From NCBI GenBank assembly GCA_002328835.1, contig DCWN01000025.1, positions 16,257 through 80,256 on the forward strand: DNA of 64,000 bases, written 5' to 3'. Position 1 is the stretch's first letter; each line of letters begins with the position of its first letter. The stretch is from Acidobacteria bacterium UBA2161. Lineage in GTDB: Bacteria > Acidobacteriota > Vicinamibacteria > Vicinamibacterales > UBA823. The position numbers were made by a program, and so were the translations under genes. Below the pieces are notes generated by a model. That model did no database searches and was not told the DNA's origin. It saw only the letters and a program-made list of their open reading frames with translations. Positions 31,975-40,705 of the stretch are shown here, piece by piece.

Positions 31975-34611
31975 TCAGCGATTCTCATTGGGCCACAACG
32001 GCTCGTCGATGGTGGCCGCCAGCAGCGGATTAAAGAGCAGCTTGAACGTCCCGTGCGGCTGAGCCCGGAACGCCGGTTCGAAGGCGTGCAGTACGACCTG
32101 GCCGAGTCCGACCGGTACCCGGATGCTCGCCACGCGCCCGGCCAGGTAGCGCGCTCCGCCGTGCGCCCAGCCGCTCGCGAGAAAATCCTCCTGAGTGTAT
32201 CGGGCCAGCACGTCGACGTTCTGCTGCGCCCGCTGGTCGCCGGCCGACGCCGGCGCGACGACGTCGAAGACCTGACTCCGGACGAAGAACGCGATGCTCT
32301 CCTCGGGCATGCCGTGGGTAAGCGGGTCCTCCTCGTCGACGTCGATCCGGATGAGCGAGCCGGGAATGAAGAACTCCTCGGATCGGCTCCCGGCCACCAC
32401 GTTGCGGATCGGCAGGCCGAACTGTTCGATCGCGAAGTCGGATGCCTGATCGATCGCCACAAGCCAGCCGCCGTTCTCGACGAAGCGCGTGAGCGCCGCC
32501 GCCCCGGCGGCGCCCAGGCCGCCCACGAATTCCTCCGGCATCGTGCCGGGCAGGTGACCGTTGAGAATCGAGAGCGCGGCTTGATCGGGCAGCACGATGA
32601 CGTCGAGCTCGGCGAGGTTGCCTTCCCGGATCCGCGCGTTCGACAGCGTCTCGTAGGGGAACTCGTAGCGCTCAAGAATCCAGCGCGTCCAGCCCTCCGG
32701 CATGTTGCCGGTGAACCCTTGGTAGACACCGATGCGGGGCACGGCCAGGCGGAGCAGCGCGACGCCCGGCGCGGAGTCCAGCGCCTGGAACGAGAGGCCG
32801 AGATCGACGCCGAGCGCGTCGACCGTGGCCTGATCGACGTCGGTGACAACAGTGGTCCCGGCCGGCCACGGGGTGCCGTCAGCGTCGAAGGGGTCGGCGG
32901 CCCACGAGACGGTGGTGCCAGCTTGGAGCAGACGATTCGTCGCCGTCGCACTTGCGTTTTCGGCGCGGGTCAAGGCGTAGCCCCACGTCCCGAGTCCACG
33001 CACGCCGCCGGCCGCGGGCGGGATCTCCAGGACTTCGCGTGCCGGCACGTCGAACGGCTCGACGATGCCGTCCGCCACGACGCCCATCTGCAGGCGAAGC
33101 TCGTATCCCGTCATGTCGTACGGCGGCTCGGGTGGGCCGCCCGGGTACTGCCGGCGGTCGGGATACTCCTTCGGTTCCATCAGGTCGACGACAAACGGCC
33201 GGAACGCTTGCGGTGGAATCACGTAGGCGCCGGCCGGATACTGCATGCCGCCGGCCGAAAACGCTGCGTCGGATTGCCGGATCTCGATACCGGCTTGTCG
33301 AAGGATCCGCAGCAGCTCGACCGTCGCGCTCGCGTCGTGCTGCGCCGACAGGTCGATGACATAGGCGAACGGTCCGCCCTTGGCGCGCTCGCCGCGTGCG
33401 ATCTGCCGCTTGCCCATCCAGTAGATGTTGAAGAGATAGTCTTCCTTGAGCTGCGCGGCGTTGGTCATCACGGCCTGTGACGCCGTGATCATGTAGTCCA
33501 TGGCGTCGCGCATGTGCCAGCAGCCACCCAGCCAGGGGTTCGTGTAGTCGGTGCTCGGCGTCTTCGCGGGGAGGTTGGCGGCGCGGGCACCGAAGGTCTC
33601 CGGAATCTCGCTGGCCTCGTAGCAATAGGGGGTGGCATACCGATACAGCGCGGTCTCCGTCAGGAAGCCGAGCATGTTGTGGTAGTCGGGTGCGCCGCGC
33701 ATGCTGCCGTTCCACCACAGGTCGTAGACGACGCCGCTGCTGTAACCCGGCTTGCCTTCCTTGTCGAATCGTTTGCGCATCGCCTCGCCGATCTGATTGA
33801 GGCTACTGACGACTAGCGGGTCGAGATTGGGATTGACGGGGTTCTCGAATGGGGGCCCCCAGATGCGGCCGGGGAACGGGCCACTCTGATGATGGTTGTA
33901 CACGATCTGCGGGAACCAGACGTGGTACAGCTGGTTCGCGACCGCCTGGGTTTCCGACTGCGTGAACATGTACCAGTCACGGTTGTTGTCGTGGCCGATG
34001 TAGTGGTGATACAGCTCGGGCGGCCGGGACGTCTCGAACGGCGTACCCAGGTTACGTTCGTACCAATCGGCCACGATGTCGAGGCCGTCCGGATTCATGT
34101 TCGCCATGACCAGGACGATGACGTCGCGCCGGATCCGGCGCGCTTCAGCGCCCTCGTCCGTCGCGATCCAGTAAGCCAGCTCGGGTGTCATCTGGCCGTG
34201 GGCCACCTCTGTGGCGTGCAGGCCGCCGTCGATCCAGACGATCGCCTTGCCCTCCTCGGCCAGCGCCTGCGCCTCGCGGTCGGTCAGGTTCTTCGCGCTA
34301 GCGAGTCGGCGAGCGATGTCACGGTAGCGCTCGCGGTCCGCGATGTTCTCGGCGCTGGAGATCACGGCGAGTAGCAGCGGTCGGCCGAGCGCGCTCTGGC
34401 CAATCTCCTCGATGATCACTCGGTCGGAGGCCTCGCCCAGGGCCCGGAAGTAGCGCTCGACGGCGTCGTACTTGGCGAGCTTGTAGTCCTCGCCGGGCGC
34501 GAACCCGATGATGTCTGCCGGCGCGGGCGCCTGGGCGGCGACGGGGACGACGCCGATCAGGGCCGCGGCGGCGGCGCAGACGACGAAGCGTGTCCGGTGG
34601 CTGATGCGCAT
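31975..34611 (-). CDS. M14 family zinc carboxypeptidase, secreted
   Basis: 878 aa. Signal peptide (FVVCAAAAALIGVVPVAA). Zinc ligands His132 and Glu135 are in IDGGLHATEVAHGQ; the substrate-binding region has MANMNPDGLDIV and NRDWYMFTQ; the third ligand lies in YNHHQSGPFPGRIW; the catalytic Glu is in LGFLTETALYRY. A ~500-residue C-terminal part adds beta-rich and GATase-like segments (YPAGAYVIPP, LDVIVLPDQAALSIL, GGWLVAIDQASDF). Such long M14 proteins are common in Bacteroidota and Acidobacteriota and act on extracellular peptides. The downstream side is the decayed region 31414-31974. Confidence 0.88.
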   Translation of the reverse strand: MRISHRTRFVVCAAAAALIGVVPVAAQAPAPADIIGFAPGEDYKLAKYDAVERYFRALGEASDRVIIEEIGQSALGRPLLLAVISSAENIADRERYRDIARRLASAKNLTDREAQALAEEGKAIVWIDGGLHATEVAHGQMTPELAYWIATDEGAEARRIRRDVIVLVMANMNPDGLDIVADWYERNLGTPFETSRPPELYHHYIGHDNNRDWYMFTQSETQAVANQLYHVWFPQIVYNHHQSGPFPGRIWGPPFENPVNPNLDPLVVSSLNQIGEAMRKRFDKEGKPGYSSGVVYDLWWNGSMRGAPDYHNMLGFLTETALYRYATPYCYEASEIPETFGARAANLPAKTPSTDYTNPWLGGCWHMRDAMDYMITASQAVMTNAAQLKEDYLFNIYWMGKRQIARGERAKGGPFAYVIDLSAQHDASATVELLRILRQAGIEIRQSDAAFSAGGMQYPAGAYVIPPQAFRPFVVDLMEPKEYPDRRQYPGGPPEPPYDMTGYELRLQMGVVADGIVEPFDVPAREVLEIPPAAGGVRGLGTWGYALTRAENASATATNRLLQAGTTVSWAADPFDADGTPWPAGTTVVTDVDQATVDALGVDLGLSFQALDSAPGVALLRLAVPRIGVYQGFTGNMPEGWTRWILERYEFPYETLSNARIREGNLAELDVIVLPDQAALSILNGHLPGTMPEEFVGGLGAAGAAALTRFVENGGWLVAIDQASDFAIEQFGLPIRNVVAGSRSEEFFIPGSLIRIDVDEEDPLTHGMPEESIAFFVRSQVFDVVAPASAGDQRAQQNVDVLARYTQEDFLASGWAHGGARYLAGRVASIRVPVGLGQVVLHAFEPAFRAQPHGTFKLLFNPLLAATIDEPLWPNENR

Positions 34612-34967
34612 CGCGTTACTCCTGTCGGCACGGCGCCGACGTCACTCGGTGGGTGACGGAGCCGACCGATACGGGCCTTGAACCGAATCGTGCCCGAGCG
34701 TCTGATGGGTGAAGCGGCGCCATGGGGTCTCCTCCGTCGAGCGGGCCAGCCGGATGCTGACTCTTGCATAGCATCGTACGCTGGTGTCCCACCGTTCTCA
34801 AATATGTTGCATGAGCGCGACCGGCGCCGATACCATCGCGGGCCTGGATGATGAACATGCCGGTATATCGGAGCGGACGGCCCGGAGGCTGTACGTCGAT
34901 GTGCACACCCGAGGCCACCCTGTCGGGGTGCTCCGCGAACAGCTGCGTCGGCCATGAAGGAGGGATC
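34612..34967. other. Intergenic region between divergent M14 and DUF4440 genes
   Basis: About 356 bp with no convincing gene. A 48-codon ORF (34811-34957) ends just before the ribosome site of the DUF4440 gene but has no ribosome site of its own, and I do not call it. Divergent promoters must lie here; the AT-rich patch near 34764-34812 is the most likely place. Confidence 0.5.
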
Positions 34968-35447
34968 GTGATACGACAATCGACTTCGCGCTCGAGGCGC
35001 CCCGGCGGCGGACGACGGACGCGGGTCCTGGCCGGCCTGCTCACGACGGCGATCGCCCTCACGGCCGTGGCGGCGGCCCAGTCGGACGACGAAGTCGCGA
35101 TCCGAGCCCTCGAGCGGGCTCAGGCCGACGGGGTCGTCGAGAAGAACTACGAGGCCCTCGAACGGATCTACGCCGAGGATTTCGTCTTCACCCACGGCAC
35201 CGGCGAAGTCCACGACACCGCGCAGTGGATCGCCGCGCTCAGGGCGGGCCGCGACTATCAGTCACGCGAGCACGAAGCGCTCGAAGTGGAGTTGCACGAC
35301 GACCTGGCCGTCGTCTATGGAGTGCTGCGCATCGAGGCGAGTGCTCAGGGACGCTTTCGCGCTCGCTACGTGCGCGTCTACCAGCGCCGGGACGGCCGCT
35401 GGCGGCTCGTGTCGCACCGGACGGTGGAGCAGACGATCCTCGATTGA
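34968..35447 (+). CDS. DUF4440/SnoaL-like NTF2-fold protein, secreted
   Basis: 159 aa from GTG 34968, which follows AAGGAGGG. The leader (RTRVLAGLLTTAIALTAVAAA) is a signal peptide. The NTF2-like fold is seen as DEVAIRALERAQADGVVEKN, LERIYAEDFVFTHGTGEVHD, LEVELHDDLAVVYGVLRIEA and YVRVYQRRDGRWRLVSHRTV. Members include isomerases and many proteins without known reaction; the cavity residues here do not single out a substrate. Confidence 0.85.
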   Translation: MIRQSTSRSRRPGGGRRTRVLAGLLTTAIALTAVAAAQSDDEVAIRALERAQADGVVEKNYEALERIYAEDFVFTHGTGEVHDTAQWIAALRAGRDYQSREHEALEVELHDDLAVVYGVLRIEASAQGRFRARYVRVYQRRDGRWRLVSHRTVEQTILD

Positions 35448-35652
35448 GCGCGGCGGGACCGGGTTGTAGTCGCTCTCGGCGGCGTTGCGCCCATGGGCCC
35501 CGAGGGTGTATCGTTTAAAGAGCTCGCCTAGGACATCAGCGTTCCAGTTTGATCCTCTCGGGTGCGATCAGCTCATGACGTTGAGACCGGTTTCACGGGT
35601 CGTGGATGACCTGTCGGCCGCCGAGGCGCATTGAGTCACCAGGGAGGACGTC

Positions 35653-36024
35653 ATTTCTTCAAGAGTATTCGTCGGCAATCTCAACTACGAAACCACACAG
35701 CAAGACCTCGAGACCCTGTTCGCCCAGGTTGGTGGGATCTCGGAAGTCTTCCTACCGACCGACCGGGCGACGGGCCGACCGCGCGGCTTTGCGTTCGTCG
35801 AGTTCAGCGACTCGGCCACTGTTTCGCTGGCGATCGAAAAACTGGATGGCGCCGAATTGCAGGGGCGCAACATCCGCGTGAGCGAGGCCCGCGCGCGCGC
35901 GCCGCGCGCGCCGGATATGCCGTTCGAGCCGTCGCCGTGGGGCGACGATCGGCCGAAGCGCGGCGCGGGCGGCAAGCCGAAGGGCAGCCGTCGAGGGCTT
36001 CGCGCGCGGAAGCGCGGCTTCTGA
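35653..36024 (+). CDS. RRM RNA-binding protein with apparent ATT start codon
   Basis: 123 aa. RNP2 is VFVGNLNY (residues 5-12) and RNP1 is RGFAFVEF (44-51), a complete RRM followed by an Arg/Gly/Pro-rich basic tail ending RRGLRARKRGF. The frame is closed by TGA at 35632, and between it and the RRM the only plausible initiator is ATT at 35653, preceded by GGGAGG five bases upstream; no ATG, GTG or TTG exists. Translation would give (M)SSRVFVGNL, the usual N-terminus of this family. Bacterial RRM proteins bind RNA and some are cold- or stress-induced. A parvulin gene follows 30 bp later. Confidence 0.88.
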   Translation: MSSRVFVGNLNYETTQQDLETLFAQVGGISEVFLPTDRATGRPRGFAFVEFSDSATVSLAIEKLDGAELQGRNIRVSEARARAPRAPDMPFEPSPWGDDRPKRGAGGKPKGSRRGLRARKRGF

Positions 36025-36054
36025 TTCCCACCCGTTCCCGCTGGAGACTTGTAG

Positions 36055-36333
36055 ATGCCTAGCGCGCGTGCCCGGCACATCCTCGTCAAGACCGAAGACG
36101 CCTGCACCGCCCTGAAGACCGAGATCGAGGGCGGCGCGGATTTCGCGGCCGTCGCAAAGCAGCACTCGCAGTGTCCGTCAGGGCAACAGGGCGGCGATCT
36201 GGGTGAGTTCGGTCCCGGGCAGATGGTGCCCGAGTTCGATCAGGTCGTGTTCAACGAGGACGTGGGCAAGGTGCACGGTCCGATCAAGACCCAGTTCGGG
36301 TTTCACCTGGTCGAGATCACGAGCCGGACCTAG
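36055..36333 (+). CDS. ppiC: Parvulin-type peptidyl-prolyl cis-trans isomerase
   Basis: 92 aa, a single parvulin domain without signal peptide: RARHILVKTEDACTALKTEI, GADFAAVAKQHSQCPSG, GGDLGEFGPGQMVPEFDQVVF and VHGPIKTQFGFHLVEI. The catalytic-site His residues (RHIL and GFHLV), Cys and Met/Phe pocket match cytoplasmic PpiC. It catalyses proline isomerisation during folding. It follows the RRM gene by 30 bp in the same direction. Confidence 0.92.
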   Translation: MPSARARHILVKTEDACTALKTEIEGGADFAAVAKQHSQCPSGQQGGDLGEFGPGQMVPEFDQVVFNEDVGKVHGPIKTQFGFHLVEITSRT

Positions 36334-36371
36334 CCGTGCCTCACCCCGACCCTCTTCCCGAGGGCGCGGGG

Positions 36372-36896
36372 TCACCAACCTTCTCGTTCGCGCAAGCCGG
36401 TGACGTGCGCCGTGTGATGGCGGCCGTGCCAGGCGTAGATCTGCAGCATGTCGTCGAGGTTCAACGCGCCGAGTTCGGGATGCGTGAGCGTGCGCGCCAG
36501 ATCTGCCGGCGAGAGCCCCCGCAGCATCAACACCCACCGGGCGTGCAACTGCTCGAGCGCCGCGAGTGACACCTTGACCGGAGCCGTGCGCGCCTCCGTC
36601 AACTCCGCCCAGTCAGCCTGATCGTAGACCTTGATCGCGGGCGCATCTTCGGTCAGCGCCCACTTGAACCGGACGTACGAGTTCACGTGGCTGTCGAAGA
36701 CGTGATGGACCACTTGCCGCACCGTCCAGCCGTCGGGCCGGTAGGGAGTGTCGAGCTGGCGGTCGTCGAGTCCCTCGACGGCGCGCCGGAGTTCGGCCGG
36801 GGCAGTCGCGATCTCATCGATCCACTGCCCGCGCATCGTGGCGGTGACATCCTTGGTGAGTTTCAGTTCACCGATGGGGTAGTTCAGAGAACTCAT
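36372..36896 (-). CDS. YfiT/DinB family putative metal-dependent enzyme
   Basis: 174 aa. The four-helix DinB fold is recognisable: DDRQLDTPYRPDGWTVRQVVHHVFDSHVN and LDDMLQIYAWHGRHHTAHV, providing three metal-binding His residues. It most resembles the YfiT bacillithiol-transferase group, which starts with YPIGxL (here YPIGELKL). Bacillithiol-type thiol transfer is therefore a guess from the family. A second, less similar DinB protein is at 49457-49960. It lies 12 bp after the broken endonuclease V gene. Confidence 0.85.
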   Translation of the reverse strand: MSSLNYPIGELKLTKDVTATMRGQWIDEIATAPAELRRAVEGLDDRQLDTPYRPDGWTVRQVVHHVFDSHVNSYVRFKWALTEDAPAIKVYDQADWAELTEARTAPVKVSLAALEQLHARWVLMLRGLSPADLARTLTHPELGALNLDDMLQIYAWHGRHHTAHVTGLREREGW

Positions 36897-36908
36897 TGGG
36901 TCATCCTA

Positions 36909-37560
36909 TCAAGCCGCCGAGCGGGCGAGTCGACTGACGAGCGCGTCGGCGAGCCGCGTCGGCTCGGGCAACCGGTAGCGTGTCGTGCAGCGCAGCACCA
37001 ACGTCGCCGCCTCCGCCAGGTCGATCCGGTGCCCGACACTGACGTAGACCGGCCGGACGTCGTCACGCGTGCGCAGCACGGTGCCGACTCGGCGACCGCG
37101 ATGGTGCAGCGGCGTCCGCGCACCGCGGGCGATGCCGGGTGCGCGGTGTTCACCAACGAGGCGGCTCTTCGCACAGCCAATGGCCGCCAGATCGCAGATG
37201 ACGCCGAGGTGGCAGGCGAGGCCGAAGCCGCGCGGGTGGGCGAGTCCGTGCCCGTCGCAGATGATGGCATCGGCCTCGGTGTCGAGCTTTCGTAGCGCGG
37301 CGAGAATCGCCGGGGCCTCGCGGAACGACAGCAGGCCGGACGACGTGGCGCGAATCGAGGACTTCGCCACGGCGCACGTCCCAGACGACGGCGGCGGCGA
37401 CGCAGTGATGGCGATCCGGGAATGCGGCGTCGACCCCCGCGACCCGCCGGATACCGTGGTGCGTGCTGCGCTCGACGACTGAAGCGGCCAGTCGTCGCTG
37501 GATGGCGATCGCCTGCGTCGGTGTCACGCGCCAGCGATGCGGCGTACGGGGGAGTTTCAT
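36909..37560 (-). pseudogene. nfi: Endonuclease V, frameshifted by a small deletion
   Basis: The first ~65 codons from ATG 37560 read KLPRTPHRWRVTPTQAIAIQ, RRVAGVDAAFPDR (catalytic Asp) and VVWDVRRGEVLDSRHVVRP. The rest lies in another frame: SSGLLSFREAPAILAALRKL (catalytic Glu), ADAIICDGHGLAHPRGFGLA (Asp) and IGCAKSRLVGEH. Between them, near 37335-37350, the conserved FPYVPG motif that precedes GLLSFREAP is missing. This implies a short deletion whose length is not a multiple of three. Endonuclease V repairs deaminated adenine; this copy should be inactive unless the sequence is wrong. Confidence 0.8.
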
Positions 37561-37593
37561 CCTGACTCCTGTGAGAGTATAGGCCCGAGTCCC

Positions 37594-39534
37594 ATGGCGA
37601 CCATCGACCCAACCGGCGGCCGAACCGGACCCGTCGTTCCGGCGTCGCAGACCTTGCCCGAGATCACGGCGAAGGCGGTGGTGCTGGGCGTCGTCCTGTC
37701 GATTGTCCTGGCCGCCGCGAACGCCTACCTCGGTCTGTTCGCCGGCATGACGGTCTCGGCGTCGATCCCCGCGGCCGTCATCTCGATGGCGGTGCTGCGC
37801 CTGTTCGCGCGGTCGAACATTCTCGAGAACAACATCGTGCAGACGGCCGCGTCGGCCGGCGAGAGCCTGGCCGCCGGCGTGATCTTCACGGTCCCGGCGC
37901 TCATCATTCTGGAGACCTGGACTGAGTTCCACTACTGGGAGGTGACGCTGATCGCCGGGTTCGGCGGTCTGCTCGGCGTGCTGTTCACGATCCCGCTCCG
38001 GCGCGCGCTGATCGTCGAGCAGCCCTTGAGATTCCCGGAGGGTGTCGCCACGGCGGAGGTGTTGAAAGTCGCCGACAGTGGCGGCGGCGGCATCGGGTAT
38101 CTGATGACGGCGGGCGGCGTCGGCGCGCTGTTCAAGCTGGGCGGTCTCGGACTGCAGTTGTGGCACGAGGCGATCGAGTACGCGAGGTTCGCGGGCGGGA
38201 CGGTTCTCTACATCGGCACGAACCTGTCGCCCGCGCTCGTCGGCGTCGGTTACATCGTCGGGTTGAACGTCGCGGTCCTCCTGCTGGTCGGCGGGCTGCT
38301 GAACTGGTGGATCGTGATTCCGACGATCGTCGCCTCCGGGGGCGTGACCGACGGCGACCCGGTCGCGATCGCCGGCACGTTGTGGAGCACCCAGACCCGG
38401 TATCTCGGTGTCGGTGCCATGGTCGTCGGCGGCCTCTGGGCACTCGTGCAGCTGAGGGCCAGTCTGGTGTCGGGCATCCGCTCTGGGATCGAGGCGTATC
38501 ACCGGGTGCGCGCCGGCGGTGGTGATGACGTCCTGCGCACCGAACGCGATGCGCCGATGCCGTGGATCGGCTGGACGCTGCTGCTGTCGGTCGTGCCGCT
38601 GTTCTTCGTCTTCAACCTGTTTACCGGCAGCGCGGCCGTGTCGGCCGTGATGGCCGCGGTCATGCTCGTGGCCGGATTCCTGTTCTCGGCGGTCGCCGGC
38701 TACATGGCGGGCCTCGTCGGCTCGTCCAACAACCCGATCTCAGGCGTCACGATCGCGACCCTGCTGGTCTCGTCGTTGCTGCTGCTGGTCATGATGGGCG
38801 CCGACAACCCGGCGGGTCCGGCCGCGGCGCTGTTCATCGCCGCGGTGGTGGCCTGTGGCGGCGCGATTGCCGGCGACAACATGCAGGACCTCAAGGCTGG
38901 CTATCTGGTCGGCGCGACGCCCTGCAAGCAGCAGGTGATGCAGGCGGTCGGCGTCGTGGCCGCCGCCACCGTGATGGCGCCGATCCTGACGCTGTTACTG
39001 CGGGCATACGGTATCGGCATCGCGACCGCCGAGCATCCCGAGCCCCTGGCGGCGCCGCAGGCAACGCTGATGGCGTCGGTGGCGCAGGGCGTCTTCGGGG
39101 GCGACCTGCCGTGGACGATGGTCTTCATCGGCATGGCGATCGCGGCCGCGGTGATCGTGATCGATCTGGTACTCGAGCGGCGCGGTGCGGCGTTCCGTGC
39201 GCCGGTGCTCGCCGTGGCCGTCGGGATCTACCTGCCGCTCGAACTCGAGGTGCCGATCTTCGTCGGCGGCGTGATCGCCTCGGTGGCCGAGCGCGCACGG
39301 CGCCGGAGTGGCGGCGACGCCGGAGCCCGCCACGGCCTCCTGTTTGCCGCCGGTCTCATCACCGGCGAGGCGCTGGTGGGGATTCTCATGGCGGTCCCGA
39401 TCGTGCTGACCAGCAACCCCGCGGTGCTCGCGGTCGGCGTGCCGCCGCAGACGTGGGTGGGGCTGCTGCTGCTCGTCGGCGTGCTGTTCGGGCTGTACCG
39501 GAGCGCCACGAGCGAGGGCGAGGCGAACGGGTGA
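37594..39534 (+). CDS. OPT family oligopeptide transporter
   Basis: 646 aa with about 14 membrane helices. The N-terminal half has the family signature LAAANAYLGLFAGMTVSASI, then ENNIVQTAASAGESLAAGVI and EQPLRFPEGVATAEVLK, all hallmarks of bacterial OPT proteins. The C-terminal half has GSSNNPISGVTIATLL and AGDNMQDLKAGYLVGATPCKQQ. OPT proteins import small peptides or metal chelates with protons. Its presence beside exported peptidases fits peptide uptake. An S66 carboxypeptidase gene follows 26 bp later. Confidence 0.92.
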   Translation: MATIDPTGGRTGPVVPASQTLPEITAKAVVLGVVLSIVLAAANAYLGLFAGMTVSASIPAAVISMAVLRLFARSNILENNIVQTAASAGESLAAGVIFTVPALIILETWTEFHYWEVTLIAGFGGLLGVLFTIPLRRALIVEQPLRFPEGVATAEVLKVADSGGGGIGYLMTAGGVGALFKLGGLGLQLWHEAIEYARFAGGTVLYIGTNLSPALVGVGYIVGLNVAVLLLVGGLLNWWIVIPTIVASGGVTDGDPVAIAGTLWSTQTRYLGVGAMVVGGLWALVQLRASLVSGIRSGIEAYHRVRAGGGDDVLRTERDAPMPWIGWTLLLSVVPLFFVFNLFTGSAAVSAVMAAVMLVAGFLFSAVAGYMAGLVGSSNNPISGVTIATLLVSSLLLLVMMGADNPAGPAAALFIAAVVACGGAIAGDNMQDLKAGYLVGATPCKQQVMQAVGVVAAATVMAPILTLLLRAYGIGIATAEHPEPLAAPQATLMASVAQGVFGGDLPWTMVFIGMAIAAAVIVIDLVLERRGAAFRAPVLAVAVGIYLPLELEVPIFVGGVIASVAERARRRSGGDAGARHGLLFAAGLITGEALVGILMAVPIVLTSNPAVLAVGVPPQTWVGLLLLVGVLFGLYRSATSEGEANG

Positions 39535-39560
39535 GGCGGACCATCGAGGGGAGTGAACGG

Positions 39561-40589
39561 ATGACGATGACACGCCGCGCGTTCGTGGGATCCGTCGGCA
39601 TGGCGGCGTGCGCCGCCGGCCTGCCGCTGGCGGGCCAGTCCGCGGCATCACCGCTGGTGAAGCCGCCGCGTCTGCGTCCGGGCGACACCGTCGGCCTCGT
39701 CAACCCGGCCACGGCCGCCTTCGAGACCGAACCGATCGAGATTCTGACCGAGGCGTTCGAAGCGCTCGGGCTCCGCGTGAAGCTGGGCCGGCACTACTAC
39801 GCGCGCCACGGCTACTTCGCCGGCCGCGATGCGGAGCGCGCGTCGGATCTCAACGCGTGCTTCCGCGACCCTTCGGTGCAGCTCATCTACGCTCGGGGCG
39901 GCTGGGGGTCGACCCGCCTGCTCCCGTTGCTCGACTACGACGCGATTCGCGCGAACCCGAAGATCCTGCTGGGCTACAGCGACGTCACCGGCATCCTGCT
40001 GGGGATCCACGCCCAGACCGGTCTGGTGACGCTGCACGGCCCCGCCCCGGACGACCATTTCGCGGCCGAGTATCTGCGCCGCGTCGCGTTCGACGGTGAG
40101 CTGGTGACAATGAAGAATCCGAGCACCATCGATCCGGAGATGACGGTGCAAACGGAGGATCGCACCCAGACGATCACGCCTGGGCGTGCGCGCGGGCGGA
40201 TGCTGGGTGGGAACCTGACGCTGCTGACGGCGGTCATGGGATCGGACTACGTGCCCGACTTCCGCGACAGCATCCTCTTCCTGGAAGATGTGGACGAGCA
40301 GGTCTATCGTATCGATCGGATGTTGACCGAGCTGAAACTGGCCGGCATCCTCGACACGATCGCCGGCTTCGCCTTCGGACGATGCACGAACTGCGAGCCG
40401 GGTTCGGGCTTCGGATCGCTGACCCTCGAGCAGGTGCTGGCGGAGCACATTGGGACACTGGGAGTCCCCGCCTGGCGCGGTTCGATGATCGGCCATATCG
40501 ACCGGCAATTCACGGTGCCGATCGGGTGCGAGGTCGAGATCGACGCGGACGCCGGGACGATCCGGATGCTGGAATCGGCTGTCGTCTGA
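39561..40589 (+). CDS. S66 family LD-carboxypeptidase, Tat-exported
   Basis: 342 aa. The leader MTMTRRAFVGSVGMAACAAG has a twin-arginine motif. The fold shows GDTVGLVNPA, QLIYARGGWGSTRLLP, the Ser nucleophile in LLGYSDVTG (Ser140), the catalytic Glu in ILFLEDVDEQVYRIDRML and the His in MIGHIDRQFTVPIG. Family members cut the L-Lys/DAP to D-Ala bond of murein tetrapeptides; export to the periplasm is plausible for peptidoglycan recycling, although LdcA of E. coli is cytoplasmic. Confidence 0.9.
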   Translation: MTMTRRAFVGSVGMAACAAGLPLAGQSAASPLVKPPRLRPGDTVGLVNPATAAFETEPIEILTEAFEALGLRVKLGRHYYARHGYFAGRDAERASDLNACFRDPSVQLIYARGGWGSTRLLPLLDYDAIRANPKILLGYSDVTGILLGIHAQTGLVTLHGPAPDDHFAAEYLRRVAFDGELVTMKNPSTIDPEMTVQTEDRTQTITPGRARGRMLGGNLTLLTAVMGSDYVPDFRDSILFLEDVDEQVYRIDRMLTELKLAGILDTIAGFAFGRCTNCEPGSGFGSLTLEQVLAEHIGTLGVPAWRGSMIGHIDRQFTVPIGCEVEIDADAGTIRMLESAVV

Positions 40590-40705
40590 GGCGCGCCAAG
40601 GCGCGCACGGCGCGCCTCGCGGCGTCTGGAGTGGGGCTCTCGGGGCCCCCGCGGAAGACGCCGCGGGGGTAATCGGGCGCAGCCCCGATCTGAAGAGGTA
40701 AGGAG
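40590..40705. repeat. GC-rich palindromes before lpxD
   Basis: Contains two GGCGCGCC blocks (40590-40617), a 9-bp perfect stem CCCCCGCGG/CCGCGGGGG at 40646-40669 with a 6-base loop, and TCGGGCGCAGCCCCGA (40673-40688). None is followed by a T-tract. The block resembles the GC-rich text around 62535-62580 and is probably an interspersed palindromic repeat that also forms mRNA hairpins upstream of lpxD. Confidence 0.5.

Noticed and set aside
34811..34957. 48-codon ORF before the DUF4440 gene
   Set aside because: No ribosome site, no recognisable motif, and such ORFs are frequent in high-GC DNA.
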